From positions 1-64,000 of the forward strand of contig JAYWLB010000046.1 of NCBI GenBank assembly GCA_035967665.1: a stretch of 64,000 bases of DNA, given 5' to 3'. Every line of letters begins with the position of its first letter. The first letter of the stretch is position 1. The notes under the pieces were generated by a model. It saw only the letters and a list, made by a program, of their open reading frames with translations. It was not told the DNA's origin and searched no databases. Position numbers and translations under genes: made by a program. Shown piece by piece: positions 35,173-44,452 of the stretch. The stretch comes from Arctic95D-9 sp035967665. Its GTDB lineage: Bacteria > Verrucomicrobiota > Verrucomicrobiia > Verrucomicrobiales > DEV007.

Positions 35173-36131
35173 TGTGCGCTTTGCCCGCTGATGCAGAATC
35201 CACTGCAGGCGGCAGCGATCATCGTTCTTTCGACATTCTCGGCATCGGGATGTCGATGATCGATTCGATTCAGGTGGTCGACGAATTTCCGTCGGCCTCC
35301 GGGGTAACCGAATCTCCCATCGCAACTCTGATGGGGGGTGGCCCTGTTCCCACGGCTCTCTGCGCGGCTTCGATGCTGGGTGTCCGTGCGGGGATTATTG
35401 ATCAGATCGGGGATGACTGGTGTTCCGAACTGATTCTGAAAGATTTTGAGCGCTTCGGAGTCGACTGCCGGTATTTGCATCGCCAGGAGGCGCGAACCAG
35501 CACCTACGGTTCGGTCATGGTTCGCCGATCCGACGGGGAGAGGCATATTGTTTTTACCCGCGGCACTTTTGATGAGCTTTTGGTGTCGCAATTGCCGGTT
35601 AAGGATCTGGAGGCCTGTCCGATCCTCCACTTGAACGGGCGACACTGGGATTGCGCCCGTGAAGCCGCCCGACTCGTGAAGGCCGGCGGAGGGAGAGTTT
35701 CCTTCGATGGTGGCGCGAATCGATACGAGTCTCGATTTATCCCGCTTCTGGCGGAGGTCGATATTTTGATTGTTGCGAGGGACTTTGCGGAAAGGCTCTC
35801 GAATTCGGGCGACCGCGAAAAGCAAATGGCTGCGCTAGGACAGTGGGATGCCGAGATCGTGGGAATCACCGACGGGGAGAAGGGAAGCTGGTTTCTCCCG
35901 CGAGGTGGGCGGGAGTTTCATCAACCTGCCTTCGCGGCTAGTTCTGTCGTTGATACGACAGGGTGCGGTGATGTTTTTCACGGTGCATTTCTAGCTTCCC
36001 TTTCTCAGGGCGGCTCGTGGAGGGAGTGCGCCGCTTTTGCGAGCGCCGCTGCTGCCTGCAATGTCTCAGCCCCGGGAGGTCGCGGAAATCTACCGACAGT
36101 GGAGAAGGTGATTGAAGTGATGAAGGCCTGA
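35172..36131 (+). CDS. PfkB-family carbohydrate kinase
   Basis: A 319-residue ribokinase-like kinase. The first signature is around GGGPVPTALCAASMLG (about 55-70); the second is DTTGCGDVFHGAFLASL (about 260-276), which contains the catalytic aspartate and anion-hole glycines. It phosphorylates a sugar or nucleoside with ATP. It begins one base inside the hydrolase stop, implying coupling. Specificity within the family (ribose, fructose, adenosine, 2-keto-3-deoxygluconate) cannot be read by eye. Confidence 0.88.
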   Translation: MCALPADAESTAGGSDHRSFDILGIGMSMIDSIQVVDEFPSASGVTESPIATLMGGGPVPTALCAASMLGVRAGIIDQIGDDWCSELILKDFERFGVDCRYLHRQEARTSTYGSVMVRRSDGERHIVFTRGTFDELLVSQLPVKDLEACPILHLNGRHWDCAREAARLVKAGGGRVSFDGGANRYESRFIPLLAEVDILIVARDFAERLSNSGDREKQMAALGQWDAEIVGITDGEKGSWFLPRGGREFHQPAFAASSVVDTTGCGDVFHGAFLASLSQGGSWRECAAFASAAAACNVSAPGGRGNLPTVEKVIEVMKA

Positions 36132-36190
36132 GTTTCAGGAGGAGGAACTTCCCTTTTCCTAACAAGTCGGGAATAGGCGCAAATCTATAA

Positions 36191-36226
36191 TTATTGATTT
36201 TATTGATTTTATTGAAATTATGGATT
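36191..36226. repeat. Four 9-bp tandem repeats upstream of a glycosyltransferase
   Basis: Consecutive units TTATTGATT, TTATTGATT, TTATTGAAA and TTATGGATT fill 36191-36226, in the 179-base gap before the glycosyltransferase gene. They resemble small iterons or AT-rich binding sites. They are not DnaA boxes (TTATCCACA), though the first four bases are shared. Confidence 0.6.
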
Positions 36227-36310
36227 ACGGTGTGCTGAATGCACCGATTTGAGTCGCCGGGGACGAAGTTTCCGGAGGCCTTTCGGATGTTTCTTTCTTT
36301 CGTGCTCTAA

Positions 36311-37543
36311 ATGAATTGTCTCTGGCTCACCCGGAAATACCCACGTCCCGCCAATAGCGGGGAGTTGATTTATTCGAACGGTTTGATTCGTTCGTTTGCG
36401 AAAGCCGGTGCCAAACTTACTGTTCTCGCGCATGACAACGATGAGGTTCCCGTCGGAAAAGGCGGCTCTCATTCCGAATACGTGGACGATGACAATGTTA
36501 AATGGCAACTGGGGACCCCCGATCTGGGTGGACGCTTCACGAGTTTGTTCACGCGATATCCAAGTGATTCCTGGCGTCTGAAAAACGGCGGACCTGAAGA
36601 GGCTTTAGTGGATGCGTTGGAGAATGAGTCATGGGACGCTATCATTATCGACCACGCGGCATTGGGCTGGGCCTTTCGACTCATTCAGAGAGCGAAGGAA
36701 AAAGGTGTTTTCTCGATAGATCCAGTTGTGGTCTATCTTTCGCACAATCATGAAGCGAAGATTCGGCGGGAGATTGCGAGGAATTCAAAAGCCTCTCTTC
36801 CGCGCCGGATCGCCCTGCAGCTCGATGCTGAAAAATATGCAAGGCAGGAGGAAATGCTCTGCCGGGAGGTCGACCTCGTCACTGCGATCACTGATACCGA
36901 GGTGGAGGCCTACCGTGAGAATTTTCCCTCACAACAATACATCAGCCTGACGCCGGGGTATGAGGGGATGTCGCACCAGCGGGAGATCACGGAAGCCACC
37001 CCGAGGCGTGTTGTCATGTCAGGTTCATTTGAGTGGGTCGCTAAGCGAATCAATTTGGAGCGCTTTCTCGAGCAGGCGGCGAGTCCTTTAGAGGAGGCCG
37101 GAATCGAACTTCAGATTGTCGGGAAAGCCGACGATGACTACCGCCGTGAAATTTCTGACCGGTTTCCGGGCGTCGATATGGTGGGGCGGGTGCCTGAAAT
37201 GACCTCGTTTCTGCTCAAATCGAGAATGGGCCTGATCGTCGAGGAGTTTGGCGGTGGCTTTAAATTGAAGACTCTTGAATACATCTTCCACGGGCTGCCG
37301 CTCGCGGGACTGGACCACGCCGTTGAAGGCCTGCCCTTAAGCAGTCCGGAGAACGTGCTGCTCACCGCGGATACGGGCAGCCTCATTTCCGCGATTATTG
37401 AGAAGATCGACGACTATGAGGCGCTCAACCGGATGCAGAAATCATCCCTCGAAATCTGCGAGAGCTCGTTTCGCTGGGAGGACAGGGGGCGAAAACTCTA
37501 TCATCAAATCGAGGCGATGAGGGCGGTTGCTCTTGCCGGGTAG
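36311..37543 (+). CDS. Glycosyltransferase (GT-B fold, group 1-like)
   Basis: A 410-residue GT-B glycosyltransferase. The N-terminal domain begins CLWLTRKYPRPANSGELIYS, typical of group 1/4 enzymes. The C-terminal nucleotide-binding domain (about 225-400) includes SGSFEWVAKRINLERFLEQA, FPGVDMVGRVPEMTSFLLKSR and the donor-binding EEFGGGFKLKTLEYIFHGLPLAG, close to the E-x7-E motif. It transfers a sugar from a nucleotide donor to a glycan or lipid, probably at the inner face of the membrane. It stands alone, with no other polysaccharide genes next to it. Confidence 0.85.
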   Translation: MNCLWLTRKYPRPANSGELIYSNGLIRSFAKAGAKLTVLAHDNDEVPVGKGGSHSEYVDDDNVKWQLGTPDLGGRFTSLFTRYPSDSWRLKNGGPEEALVDALENESWDAIIIDHAALGWAFRLIQRAKEKGVFSIDPVVVYLSHNHEAKIRREIARNSKASLPRRIALQLDAEKYARQEEMLCREVDLVTAITDTEVEAYRENFPSQQYISLTPGYEGMSHQREITEATPRRVVMSGSFEWVAKRINLERFLEQAASPLEEAGIELQIVGKADDDYRREISDRFPGVDMVGRVPEMTSFLLKSRMGLIVEEFGGGFKLKTLEYIFHGLPLAGLDHAVEGLPLSSPENVLLTADTGSLISAIIEKIDDYEALNRMQKSSLEICESSFRWEDRGRKLYHQIEAMRAVALAG

Positions 37544-37559
37544 TCTTGCCTGAGCCGGC

Positions 37560-38570
37560 TCACTCGATCTCGCCGAGCCTGCTCTCTGCTTCTTTTTGTG
37601 CTTTTGTCATGACGCTTTCAAGTGTCACTGGAGCACCTTCCTGGCGTTTGCTTTCGTCGGCGGCTTCCATGAAGGCGTAGATCTCAATAGTTTCTGCCGG
37701 TTCAACGGGAAGGGCTCCTGTTGTGAAGTAGTCGGCGATGGCAACGACGAGCGGTCCGTATCCCGGATAGGCTCCGACCTCGCTGGTTCCGTTGCTGCCA
37801 GTGGCGGTTCCCCCGTAACCTTTGCGCTCTTCGAAAACGCCGGTTCGATTGTCATTCCAGGTTCCGGTAACGCGGATCAAGCCTTCGTCACTCTTCGTGC
37901 GGACGACGGACTTGCAGCCGGTTCCCATCACGGTGAAGAGGGATTCCACCCCGTGAATGCCATACCAGAACAAGTCAGGATGAGTTTTTTCAAGAGAGGC
38001 GGGGCTGCCGGTTTGCGCGTTGACTACGGTGCCAATCGAACCCGCCCGCACCTTGAGTGAATTCGGCCCGAAACGTAGCGAGGATGAGGAAAACAACGGG
38101 ACTCCATATTTTTCCGAAGCTTTAAAAATCAAAATCGCGTCGGCGAGCGATCCGGCGATCGGTTTGTCGATGAAGACCGGCTTCCCTGCCTTGAGCACGG
38201 GAATGAGCTGTTGGAGGTGAGGGCGCCCGTCGTTCGTTTCGAGGAGAATGGCATCGACCTTTTCGAGGAGTGCGGGAATGGAATCGACAATTTCGACGCC
38301 GAAAGTTTGGATCTCTTCGGTGTATTTGGGAACGCGACTGGTGCTCGACTCAATATCAGGGCTTCCTTCCGGGTAGGCGGCGACAACTTTACACTTTGCG
38401 AGGGAGCCTTCCGCGGCGGGATCATTCATTGTCTTGGTGAAGGCAATGACGTGGCCTGTATCGAGTCCGATAATGCCGACTCTGATCTGGTCCTCTGCCG
38501 CTGAAACTGATAAGGTGTTCGCGCCGATTGCCAGTGTCGCGCAGAGTAGATTACGAAAAAATGTCTTCAT
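37560..38570 (-). CDS. Gfo/Idh/MocA-family oxidoreductase, exported
   Basis: A 336-residue protein from the ATG at 38570 (MKTFFRNLLCATLA), which gives a clear signal peptide ending SVSAAE; starts further upstream lack one. The Rossmann motif follows directly (RVGIIGLDTGHVIAF), but it is GLDTGH rather than GxGxxG. FIDKPIAGSLADAILIFKASEKYGVPLFSSSSLRF matches the conserved EKP-like segment. Exported members of this family are common in Planctomycetes and Verrucomicrobia, where their substrates are mostly unknown. The altered nucleotide-binding loop makes the cofactor uncertain. It is last in a minus-strand run of four genes. Confidence 0.82.
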   Translation of the reverse strand: MKTFFRNLLCATLAIGANTLSVSAAEDQIRVGIIGLDTGHVIAFTKTMNDPAAEGSLAKCKVVAAYPEGSPDIESSTSRVPKYTEEIQTFGVEIVDSIPALLEKVDAILLETNDGRPHLQQLIPVLKAGKPVFIDKPIAGSLADAILIFKASEKYGVPLFSSSSLRFGPNSLKVRAGSIGTVVNAQTGSPASLEKTHPDLFWYGIHGVESLFTVMGTGCKSVVRTKSDEGLIRVTGTWNDNRTGVFEERKGYGGTATGSNGTSEVGAYPGYGPLVVAIADYFTTGALPVEPAETIEIYAFMEAADESKRQEGAPVTLESVMTKAQKEAESRLGEIE

Positions 38571-38664
38571 GGTAGGGGATAGTGCCATGATCTTTGTAAC
38601 CTTGTCACGGTGAAGCGGCGGCGCAATCCAGTCCCTGCGGATTACGGAGGTTAGCGGCAAACTC

Positions 38665-39711
38665 TCACTTCTCCTTTCCGGGGAATGGCCGCAAACCGAG
38701 GAGCATCTCCGCCCGTTCTGTTAACGGCTTCGCAGCGAGTTCGCTGTCGGTGTGTTCGGCGAGATTGCCGGCGACGAGGGTGTAAACGGCTTCGCGACCC
38801 TGACTGGTGTCGACCTCAACACACTTCCCCTGCTTTTTGAAAAGATCGACGATCGGAAGGGTTTCCGCTTTGAAGGTATCGAATCTCAGTTTGATGCTTT
38901 CCACGTTGTCGTCGCTTCTGCCTGTCCATTTCGCGCGTCCGAGAATGCGTTGTTCCAGAACCTCGTAAGGGCATTCGAAATAAAGCATTTTGGGGAGTTC
39001 CATTTTGCTGCCAAAGGCTTCGTGCCAGGCTTCCAAATTGGCAGGGGAGCGGGGGAACCCATCGAGGAGGAAATTATTTTTGCCCGTCGTCCGCGTGATT
39101 TTCTCCATCCTCGATTTGAGCAAGCCCAACATGATTTCGTTGGGAACGAGTTTCCCCGCAGTGATACAGTCTTCAATTGTCGCGGCGTTAGGGCCGCCGC
39201 GTTCACGTTCTTCCCGAAGCATGTCTCCCATCGAAAGATGGATCCACCCGAGTTGGGATTCGGCGAGCTCACACATGGTTCCTTTTCCAGCTCCGGGGCC
39301 GCCGAGCACGAAGACCACATTCGGCTCGGGGCAGGGGAGGCGCGGGTCAAAGTGGTGGATGACGACTTTGGGCGCGGGAGCGACACCTTTTTTGTAAACG
39401 TGCCATTCGATCTCTGTCGGGGGCATCTCCTCGTCGCCGGTGGTGTCGTAGGCGAGGTGTCCATCGAGCCGGCAGATACGCCACGAGGTGTAGCTGTTGG
39501 AAAACGAGAGCGCAGGACTGCGAGCCGATTTCCCGTCGGCCCGGTCCCATGCCATTTTTCCGTTCCAGTAACCCGGGCTCGAAACGGTTCCCGATTCTGA
39601 CTTTGCGGGAGGTGCCGTCGAAGGAACGAAAAGTCCGTCCACTTCGGGAAGGCCGGCGCCTGACACTTCGATAAAGAAGGTGTTAGGTTTGAGATCGTTT
39701 GTTTCAGCCAT
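38665..39711 (-). CDS. UMP-CMP/adenylate kinase fused to an N-terminal domain
   Basis: A 348-residue protein from the ATG at 39711. Residues about 131-340 are a nucleoside monophosphate kinase: P-loop GGPGAGKGT (137-145), HLSMGDMLREE, LLDGFPRS and GRSDDN. The short LID around GRAKWTGRSDDN and the wording of these blocks are like eukaryotic UMP-CMP kinase rather than the long-LID bacterial adenylate kinase. Residues 1-130 form an unrelated domain rich in Tyr/Trp and glycine (VSGAGLPEVDGLFVP, YWNGKMAW, TSWRICRLDGHLAYD). It should convert UMP, CMP or AMP to the diphosphate. It lies between an oxidoreductase and a secreted protein, not with nucleotide genes; transfer from a eukaryote is possible. 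Confidence 0.85.
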   Translation of the reverse strand: MAETNDLKPNTFFIEVSGAGLPEVDGLFVPSTAPPAKSESGTVSSPGYWNGKMAWDRADGKSARSPALSFSNSYTSWRICRLDGHLAYDTTGDEEMPPTEIEWHVYKKGVAPAPKVVIHHFDPRLPCPEPNVVFVLGGPGAGKGTMCELAESQLGWIHLSMGDMLREERERGGPNAATIEDCITAGKLVPNEIMLGLLKSRMEKITRTTGKNNFLLDGFPRSPANLEAWHEAFGSKMELPKMLYFECPYEVLEQRILGRAKWTGRSDDNVESIKLRFDTFKAETLPIVDLFKKQGKCVEVDTSQGREAVYTLVAGNLAEHTDSELAAKPLTERAEMLLGLRPFPGKEK

Positions 39712-39756
39712 GAGGTCTTCTAGCAGCAAACGACCACTTTGGAAACCAAACTGCAA

Positions 39757-41403
39757 TTAAACTTCTCTGAAAGCGGGAGGCTGCTGCTCCGGAAAGGTAA
39801 GGTCGAGATAGATGAGTCGAACGCGGATGCCTGCGAGAAGCTGAACCGAGATCGTCAGATTCGATTGATCTTCAAGAGCTTCTTTCGGTAGCGAAAAGCA
39901 CACTGTATCATCGGCGGTTCCCAGCCAGGTTTTGTCGTAGGGGTGGGGAATTGGTTTTTCAATAAATGAAACGGGTTTTAAAGATAACTCTCCACAAGTC
40001 ACTGTGATCTTCCGATCGGAAATAGATTCATCCGAACGAAGTCTCAAAATGCCGTCCCCCTTCGGATGCATCTTCGAGGAGAGCTGAAACTTGAAAGGGT
40101 AGGGGCCGTCCCGGTTCATGATGACCGGAAGTGAACGCTCTCCGAGAATGCGATCTTTCCGCCCGGCGCTGAGGAAGTAAGAGGGAGTTTGCTTTTCAAG
40201 AAACTCCCGGTCTTTCAGGTTCGCAAGGATGTGGAAAGGCGGTTCGTGAAACGGGCCGATCTCTTCAGTGACGTGATAGCGAAAGTAGGGGAAATTAAAA
40301 AGGCTCATCCCGCTCGCTCCCTGCTCATAGGAAAGTTGTGCAGTGGTGTAGAACTGTTCATCGGTGGTCCGGAGATAGGGCTGGGTTCCGCTGCCGTTGG
40401 TTGCTTTTCCCGTCATGGTGCAGTGGGTCATTTCGGAATAAATCGCAGCGGAGTCTCCTGTTTCTGCGCGGGCTTGTGCGACGCTGTCGTCCTGCCAGGT
40501 GAAGTAACTGTGCGAGAGGTTGATCATTTCGACGCCGGCTTCGACGAGGCTTGCGAGGTCGATTCCCTGATCGGGACGAATCTGCTCATTGGCGGGGACG
40601 CGAATACAGAGCAGGCGGCGGGGAAGACCGCGTAAGAGGGCTGTTTTATCTAACATTGCTCTAACTTTGGAGACGAATTCTGTCGTGATTTCACGGCGTT
40701 TCTCAAGCGGAAGGTCGGCTTTGAATCTCACCCAGTGACGGAGGAAATCGAGCTCGAGGCCGGCGATGTCGTAGTTGGTGCAGGCTTCTTCGATCAGTGA
40801 AAAAGTATGGTTTCTCACTTCGGGTATGGCCCAGTCAAAGACCGCATCGTCCCAGTTGTTCGGGTCCGGGCCGATCCGGAATGCCTCGTAGTTTTCCCAG
40901 TAATGACGAGACATGTGGACCCCGGGACGACCCCGTTTCAAAGCCTCTGAAAGGTCGCGGGTGTGGTGACCATCATTGAGCCGGAAACTGAGAAACGGTT
41001 TAACCCGAAGTTCGGAGCAGGTTTCCACCAGCGTTTTCAGCATGTCGCCGCCATCGAGCAAATACTGCCCGATATGGGGAACTCCTTTGACGTCGTGCCT
41101 TTCCCGAAGCCATCGATAGTGTTCGGCAGGTGAATAGATATCAGACTTCCACCAGGGCATCCAGCCCAGACCCGGTTGCAGAAAATGTGCGTCGGCTTCC
41201 GCGGCTTCCCGGATTGATGCGGCGAGAAGTTCATCGGTAAATGATTTCTGAGTTCTCACTCCGGGGCGGAGGCAGGAGAAAATATGAGTGGTATCGTTAC
41301 TGTAGATCGTTTGAATAGGCTCCCCTGATTCTGCATCGGCAAGGGTAGGTATAGAAACTGATCCCAACAGCGGAATGGACTGGAGCATTCTGCGGCGCTT
41401 CAT
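39757..41403 (-). CDS. Secreted TIM-barrel-like (glycoside hydrolase-like) protein
   Basis: A 548-residue protein with an N-terminal export signal resembling a Tat leader (MKRRRMLQSIPLLGS). The middle contains features of a glycoside-hydrolase-type barrel: HIGQYLLDGGDMLKTLVETC, PFLSFRLNDGHHTRD, IAGLELDFLRHWVRF (acidic strand end) and INLSHSYFTW. The last 120 residues look like beta-sandwich. I could not place it in a numbered family. It overlaps the PVC heme-dehydrogenase gene by four bases, so both are expressed together and probably act in the periplasm on the same material. Enzyme class is inferred, not shown. Confidence 0.6.
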   Translation of the reverse strand: MKRRRMLQSIPLLGSVSIPTLADAESGEPIQTIYSNDTTHIFSCLRPGVRTQKSFTDELLAASIREAAEADAHFLQPGLGWMPWWKSDIYSPAEHYRWLRERHDVKGVPHIGQYLLDGGDMLKTLVETCSELRVKPFLSFRLNDGHHTRDLSEALKRGRPGVHMSRHYWENYEAFRIGPDPNNWDDAVFDWAIPEVRNHTFSLIEEACTNYDIAGLELDFLRHWVRFKADLPLEKRREITTEFVSKVRAMLDKTALLRGLPRRLLCIRVPANEQIRPDQGIDLASLVEAGVEMINLSHSYFTWQDDSVAQARAETGDSAAIYSEMTHCTMTGKATNGSGTQPYLRTTDEQFYTTAQLSYEQGASGMSLFNFPYFRYHVTEEIGPFHEPPFHILANLKDREFLEKQTPSYFLSAGRKDRILGERSLPVIMNRDGPYPFKFQLSSKMHPKGDGILRLRSDESISDRKITVTCGELSLKPVSFIEKPIPHPYDKTWLGTADDTVCFSLPKEALEDQSNLTISVQLLAGIRVRLIYLDLTFPEQQPPAFREV

Positions 41404-44381
41404 TTGCTGAGAGGTTTTGTTGTTTGAAGGTAGAGAAAGAGGTCGCGGACATCTTCCTTTCTCATGGAGTCGAGGAGCCCGGGTGGCATCAGGGAGACTC
41501 CGGATACTTCCCGTGATTTAATCTCCGAGGTATCGATCCGATCCACTTGTCCGACCTGACGGAAAGTGAGAACCTTCCCGCTTTCCTCAACCACGTTACC
41601 CAATAAGGTTCGACCGTCTTTGAGAGTCAGGGTTACGAGCCGATAGTCGGGTGAGACATCTTCGGACGGAAAGAGAGTGTTGATCAGGAAGTAGTCAAGA
41701 TCGGCACGGCCCGAGCCAGTCAGGTCGGGACCGATCACTCCGCCCTCTCCGTAAAGTTGGTGGCAGGCAGCACAGGTGCGTCGAAATACTTCGCGACCAT
41801 CCTCTGCATTTCCCAGCGCGAGATAGTTTTTTGAGAGACGCTTTTTCCAGGTCGCGATCTGTGCCGCTTTTTGAGAGGCGTCCTTCTCATTGATCCCGAG
41901 AAATTCCGAGAAGGCTTTCCTTCGCGAGGTTGTCATCAATACCTGGCGGGCAACATATGCCGGGATTCGCTCCTTCGCGACCTCGCCGGAGAATACTGCT
42001 TCAACGAGTGCGTCGGCAAAGTTTTCGCGGGAGGCAAGGGTTTCGAGAATCGCGGTGTTTTTTTCATTCTCTGAATCCGATAGGAGTGAGAGGAGGCGGA
42101 GCGCCGAATCGTCGCCTGCAAACACCGTTTCTGCGCGAATCGCATCGAGGGTCAGTTCGGGAAACTGGATCAGCTCAGGAAGCCGATTTGCAATCGCGGG
42201 GGATTCCGCAGAGACGAGCATACGAAAATACTTCAGTCGGTCACTGGCTGTTGTCGATTCAGCCAGGATCCGTTCCGCTATTTCTTTTTCACCCTGTGGA
42301 TCGCCGAACCGGAGCGCGAGCTGAAATGCCTGCGTCAGGATCGCGGGGTTTTTCCGGCCCTTGAGAAGGGAGAAAAGGTCGCTCCATCTCTGTGGGGTTT
42401 CCGACCGGACGGGGAGAGATTCAAGTAGCCCGGCCAGGATGGATTGGAGCGGCTGCTCTTCTACCGGATCGCTTAGAAGTGCGGTGATGACATCCGGAAG
42501 CGCATCAGCTTCTATGGCCCGTCTCGTGATTGACTCGCTGAGCCAGGCATGTCCCGGTGTGACTGCAACCTTCATGGCCCGGACGGGATTCGATTCAACG
42601 AGGGGTTCGAATCCATACCAGCGCATCAGCGAAAAGTTTCGATCCTTGTTATCAATGGTGATGCGGGAGAGCGCTTCGGCTGCGTTCCAGCGATGTTCGA
42701 TTGGGATGCGTTGGAGCAGGGCCGACATCCGATAGAGAACCGCAGGGTCTGACTCGACTGCGATCATTTCCTCCAACCATTGGACTTGATCGGGAGTCGG
42801 AATTGATTCGGTAAATGTCAGGGTTAAGAGATGCACCCGGACAGGTGCGCGTGCTTCGGCGTCGCCGGATGCGAGCGTTGAGTCATAAACGGAGCGGATC
42901 CATTCTCCTCCCGGTAGAACGGCATGCAGTCCCTGTATTGCGCTGATGGCGTCGGGAATGGAGGCGGTTCTAGCTTTCCCAATGAGAAGTTGCTGTAAGT
43001 CTTCACTGATAACTAACTGCGATTCGGGGGCGAGTGCGACACGTTCATGCAGATTCCTCAGGGCATGGCGACGCCACCAGACGTTCTCGTGGAAGAGCAG
43101 GTCGACGAGCGATTTGGTGCTCATTGATGCGACATCGAAGGGTTCCTTTCCGGCTCGTTCCCCGTGCCAGACTTCGTAAAGCCTGCCGCTGCTGCGATGA
43201 ATGCCGTCGCGGTCGTGACATTCGCCCAGGTCGGTCCACTCAGCCGTCATCATTTCCCCGTAGGGGCCCTGACAAAGATCTACGATTCTGAACCAGGGGC
43301 TGCTGCTCTTGAGGAAATCATCGCCGTGACTTGCGTTCCACGCAGAGGCTTTCCTGCTGAGGTGGTCCATGTTGATGCGCTGACCGAGGACATTGCCGAA
43401 AAATGCTTTTCCCCGGTACTGGCCTGGCCATGAATCTGCCTGATAAATCACGAGGCCGCTATGGGAGTGTCCACCGCCCGCTTCGTCGTTTCCTCCAAAG
43501 TCCTTCCGTCCGGTCTCTCCGCCGGACCAATGCCGGTGATCGGAGGTCGGCTTCATCAGAGCATAGCTGGACGAATCGGGGCTCTTCCAGGACCCGCGCG
43601 GGTATCTCGCTCCGGGAACGAGGTGCCAGAAATGATCGATCACGCTGGTGTGAATGAATCCTTCACCCTCTTCATTCCAGTCGAGACCCCACGGGTTTAC
43701 AGTTCCTTCGGCCCAGACTTCGAACGCCTTCTTTACCGGATGATAGCGCCAGATCGAGCAACTGAGCGGAGTGCGCTCGTCGTCGGGCGCACCGGGCTTT
43801 CCGACATTCGACGGCGCCTTGATTCCGTGTCGACCGTAGAGCCATCCATCGGGGCCCCACTTTAAACCATTGAAGAAATTATGTTCTGCTTTGGTGCTCC
43901 AGCCATCGAGCACCGCAGTCGGGGCGGCGTCGGGAATGTCGTCGCGGTCGGCATCGGGAATGAAGAGCAGCTCGGGGGCGTCGCAGAGCCATACTCCGCC
44001 GTGTCCGATTTGAAATCCACTCGTATGGTTTCCCTGATCCCAGAAAACTTTGCGTTTGTCGAACTGACCATCGTTGTCAGTATCTTCGAAAATGAGAAGG
44101 CGATCCTTCCCGGTGCGTTTCCACTCAATGTAGGAGAAACTTTCAAGGACCCAGAGGCGGCCTTTGTCATCATACTCGATCGCTATGGGCTGAGCCACAT
44201 CCGGCTCGCCGGCAAAAAGGGAGATATGAAACCCTTCGGGGACGGTGATTTTTTCCAGCGACTCAAGGGGCGGGGGCGGAGTCTCACCGGGAGCCTGAGT
44301 ATCGACGATGCCCCCGGGGAGTTGGGCGAAAGACTGAGTGGCGAGGAGCGCGAACAGTGAAAAGAGGGCTGAATTTTTCAT
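41400..44381 (-). CDS. PVC-type heme-binding beta-propeller dehydrogenase with C-terminal cytochrome c
   Basis: A 993-residue exported protein with a signal peptide (about 1-19). The N-terminal beta-propeller (about 40-420) has the PVC pattern VPEGFHISLFAGEPDVAQPIAI and DTDNDGQFDKRKVF. The middle (about 430-830) is helical HEAT-like. The last 140 residues are a cytochrome c with CAACH, the conserved GPDLTGSGR block and the ending VSGVSLMPPGLLDSM. Proteins of this type are thought to oxidise sugars or alcohols and pass electrons to the chain. It is the first gene of a minus-strand group with the secreted barrel protein. The domain order is normal for the family. Confidence 0.92.
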   Translation of the reverse strand: MKNSALFSLFALLATQSFAQLPGGIVDTQAPGETPPPPLESLEKITVPEGFHISLFAGEPDVAQPIAIEYDDKGRLWVLESFSYIEWKRTGKDRLLIFEDTDNDGQFDKRKVFWDQGNHTSGFQIGHGGVWLCDAPELLFIPDADRDDIPDAAPTAVLDGWSTKAEHNFFNGLKWGPDGWLYGRHGIKAPSNVGKPGAPDDERTPLSCSIWRYHPVKKAFEVWAEGTVNPWGLDWNEEGEGFIHTSVIDHFWHLVPGARYPRGSWKSPDSSSYALMKPTSDHRHWSGGETGRKDFGGNDEAGGGHSHSGLVIYQADSWPGQYRGKAFFGNVLGQRINMDHLSRKASAWNASHGDDFLKSSSPWFRIVDLCQGPYGEMMTAEWTDLGECHDRDGIHRSSGRLYEVWHGERAGKEPFDVASMSTKSLVDLLFHENVWWRRHALRNLHERVALAPESQLVISEDLQQLLIGKARTASIPDAISAIQGLHAVLPGGEWIRSVYDSTLASGDAEARAPVRVHLLTLTFTESIPTPDQVQWLEEMIAVESDPAVLYRMSALLQRIPIEHRWNAAEALSRITIDNKDRNFSLMRWYGFEPLVESNPVRAMKVAVTPGHAWLSESITRRAIEADALPDVITALLSDPVEEQPLQSILAGLLESLPVRSETPQRWSDLFSLLKGRKNPAILTQAFQLALRFGDPQGEKEIAERILAESTTASDRLKYFRMLVSAESPAIANRLPELIQFPELTLDAIRAETVFAGDDSALRLLSLLSDSENEKNTAILETLASRENFADALVEAVFSGEVAKERIPAYVARQVLMTTSRRKAFSEFLGINEKDASQKAAQIATWKKRLSKNYLALGNAEDGREVFRRTCAACHQLYGEGGVIGPDLTGSGRADLDYFLINTLFPSEDVSPDYRLVTLTLKDGRTLLGNVVEESGKVLTFRQVGQVDRIDTSEIKSREVSGVSLMPPGLLDSMRKEDVRDLFLYLQTTKPLSK

Positions 44382-44452
44382 CTCGCCTTACCTTGCGAGA
44401 CTTTTACCCAATCGGCCATTGGCACATCTCCGGCAGATCGGCGGTGCAGAGC

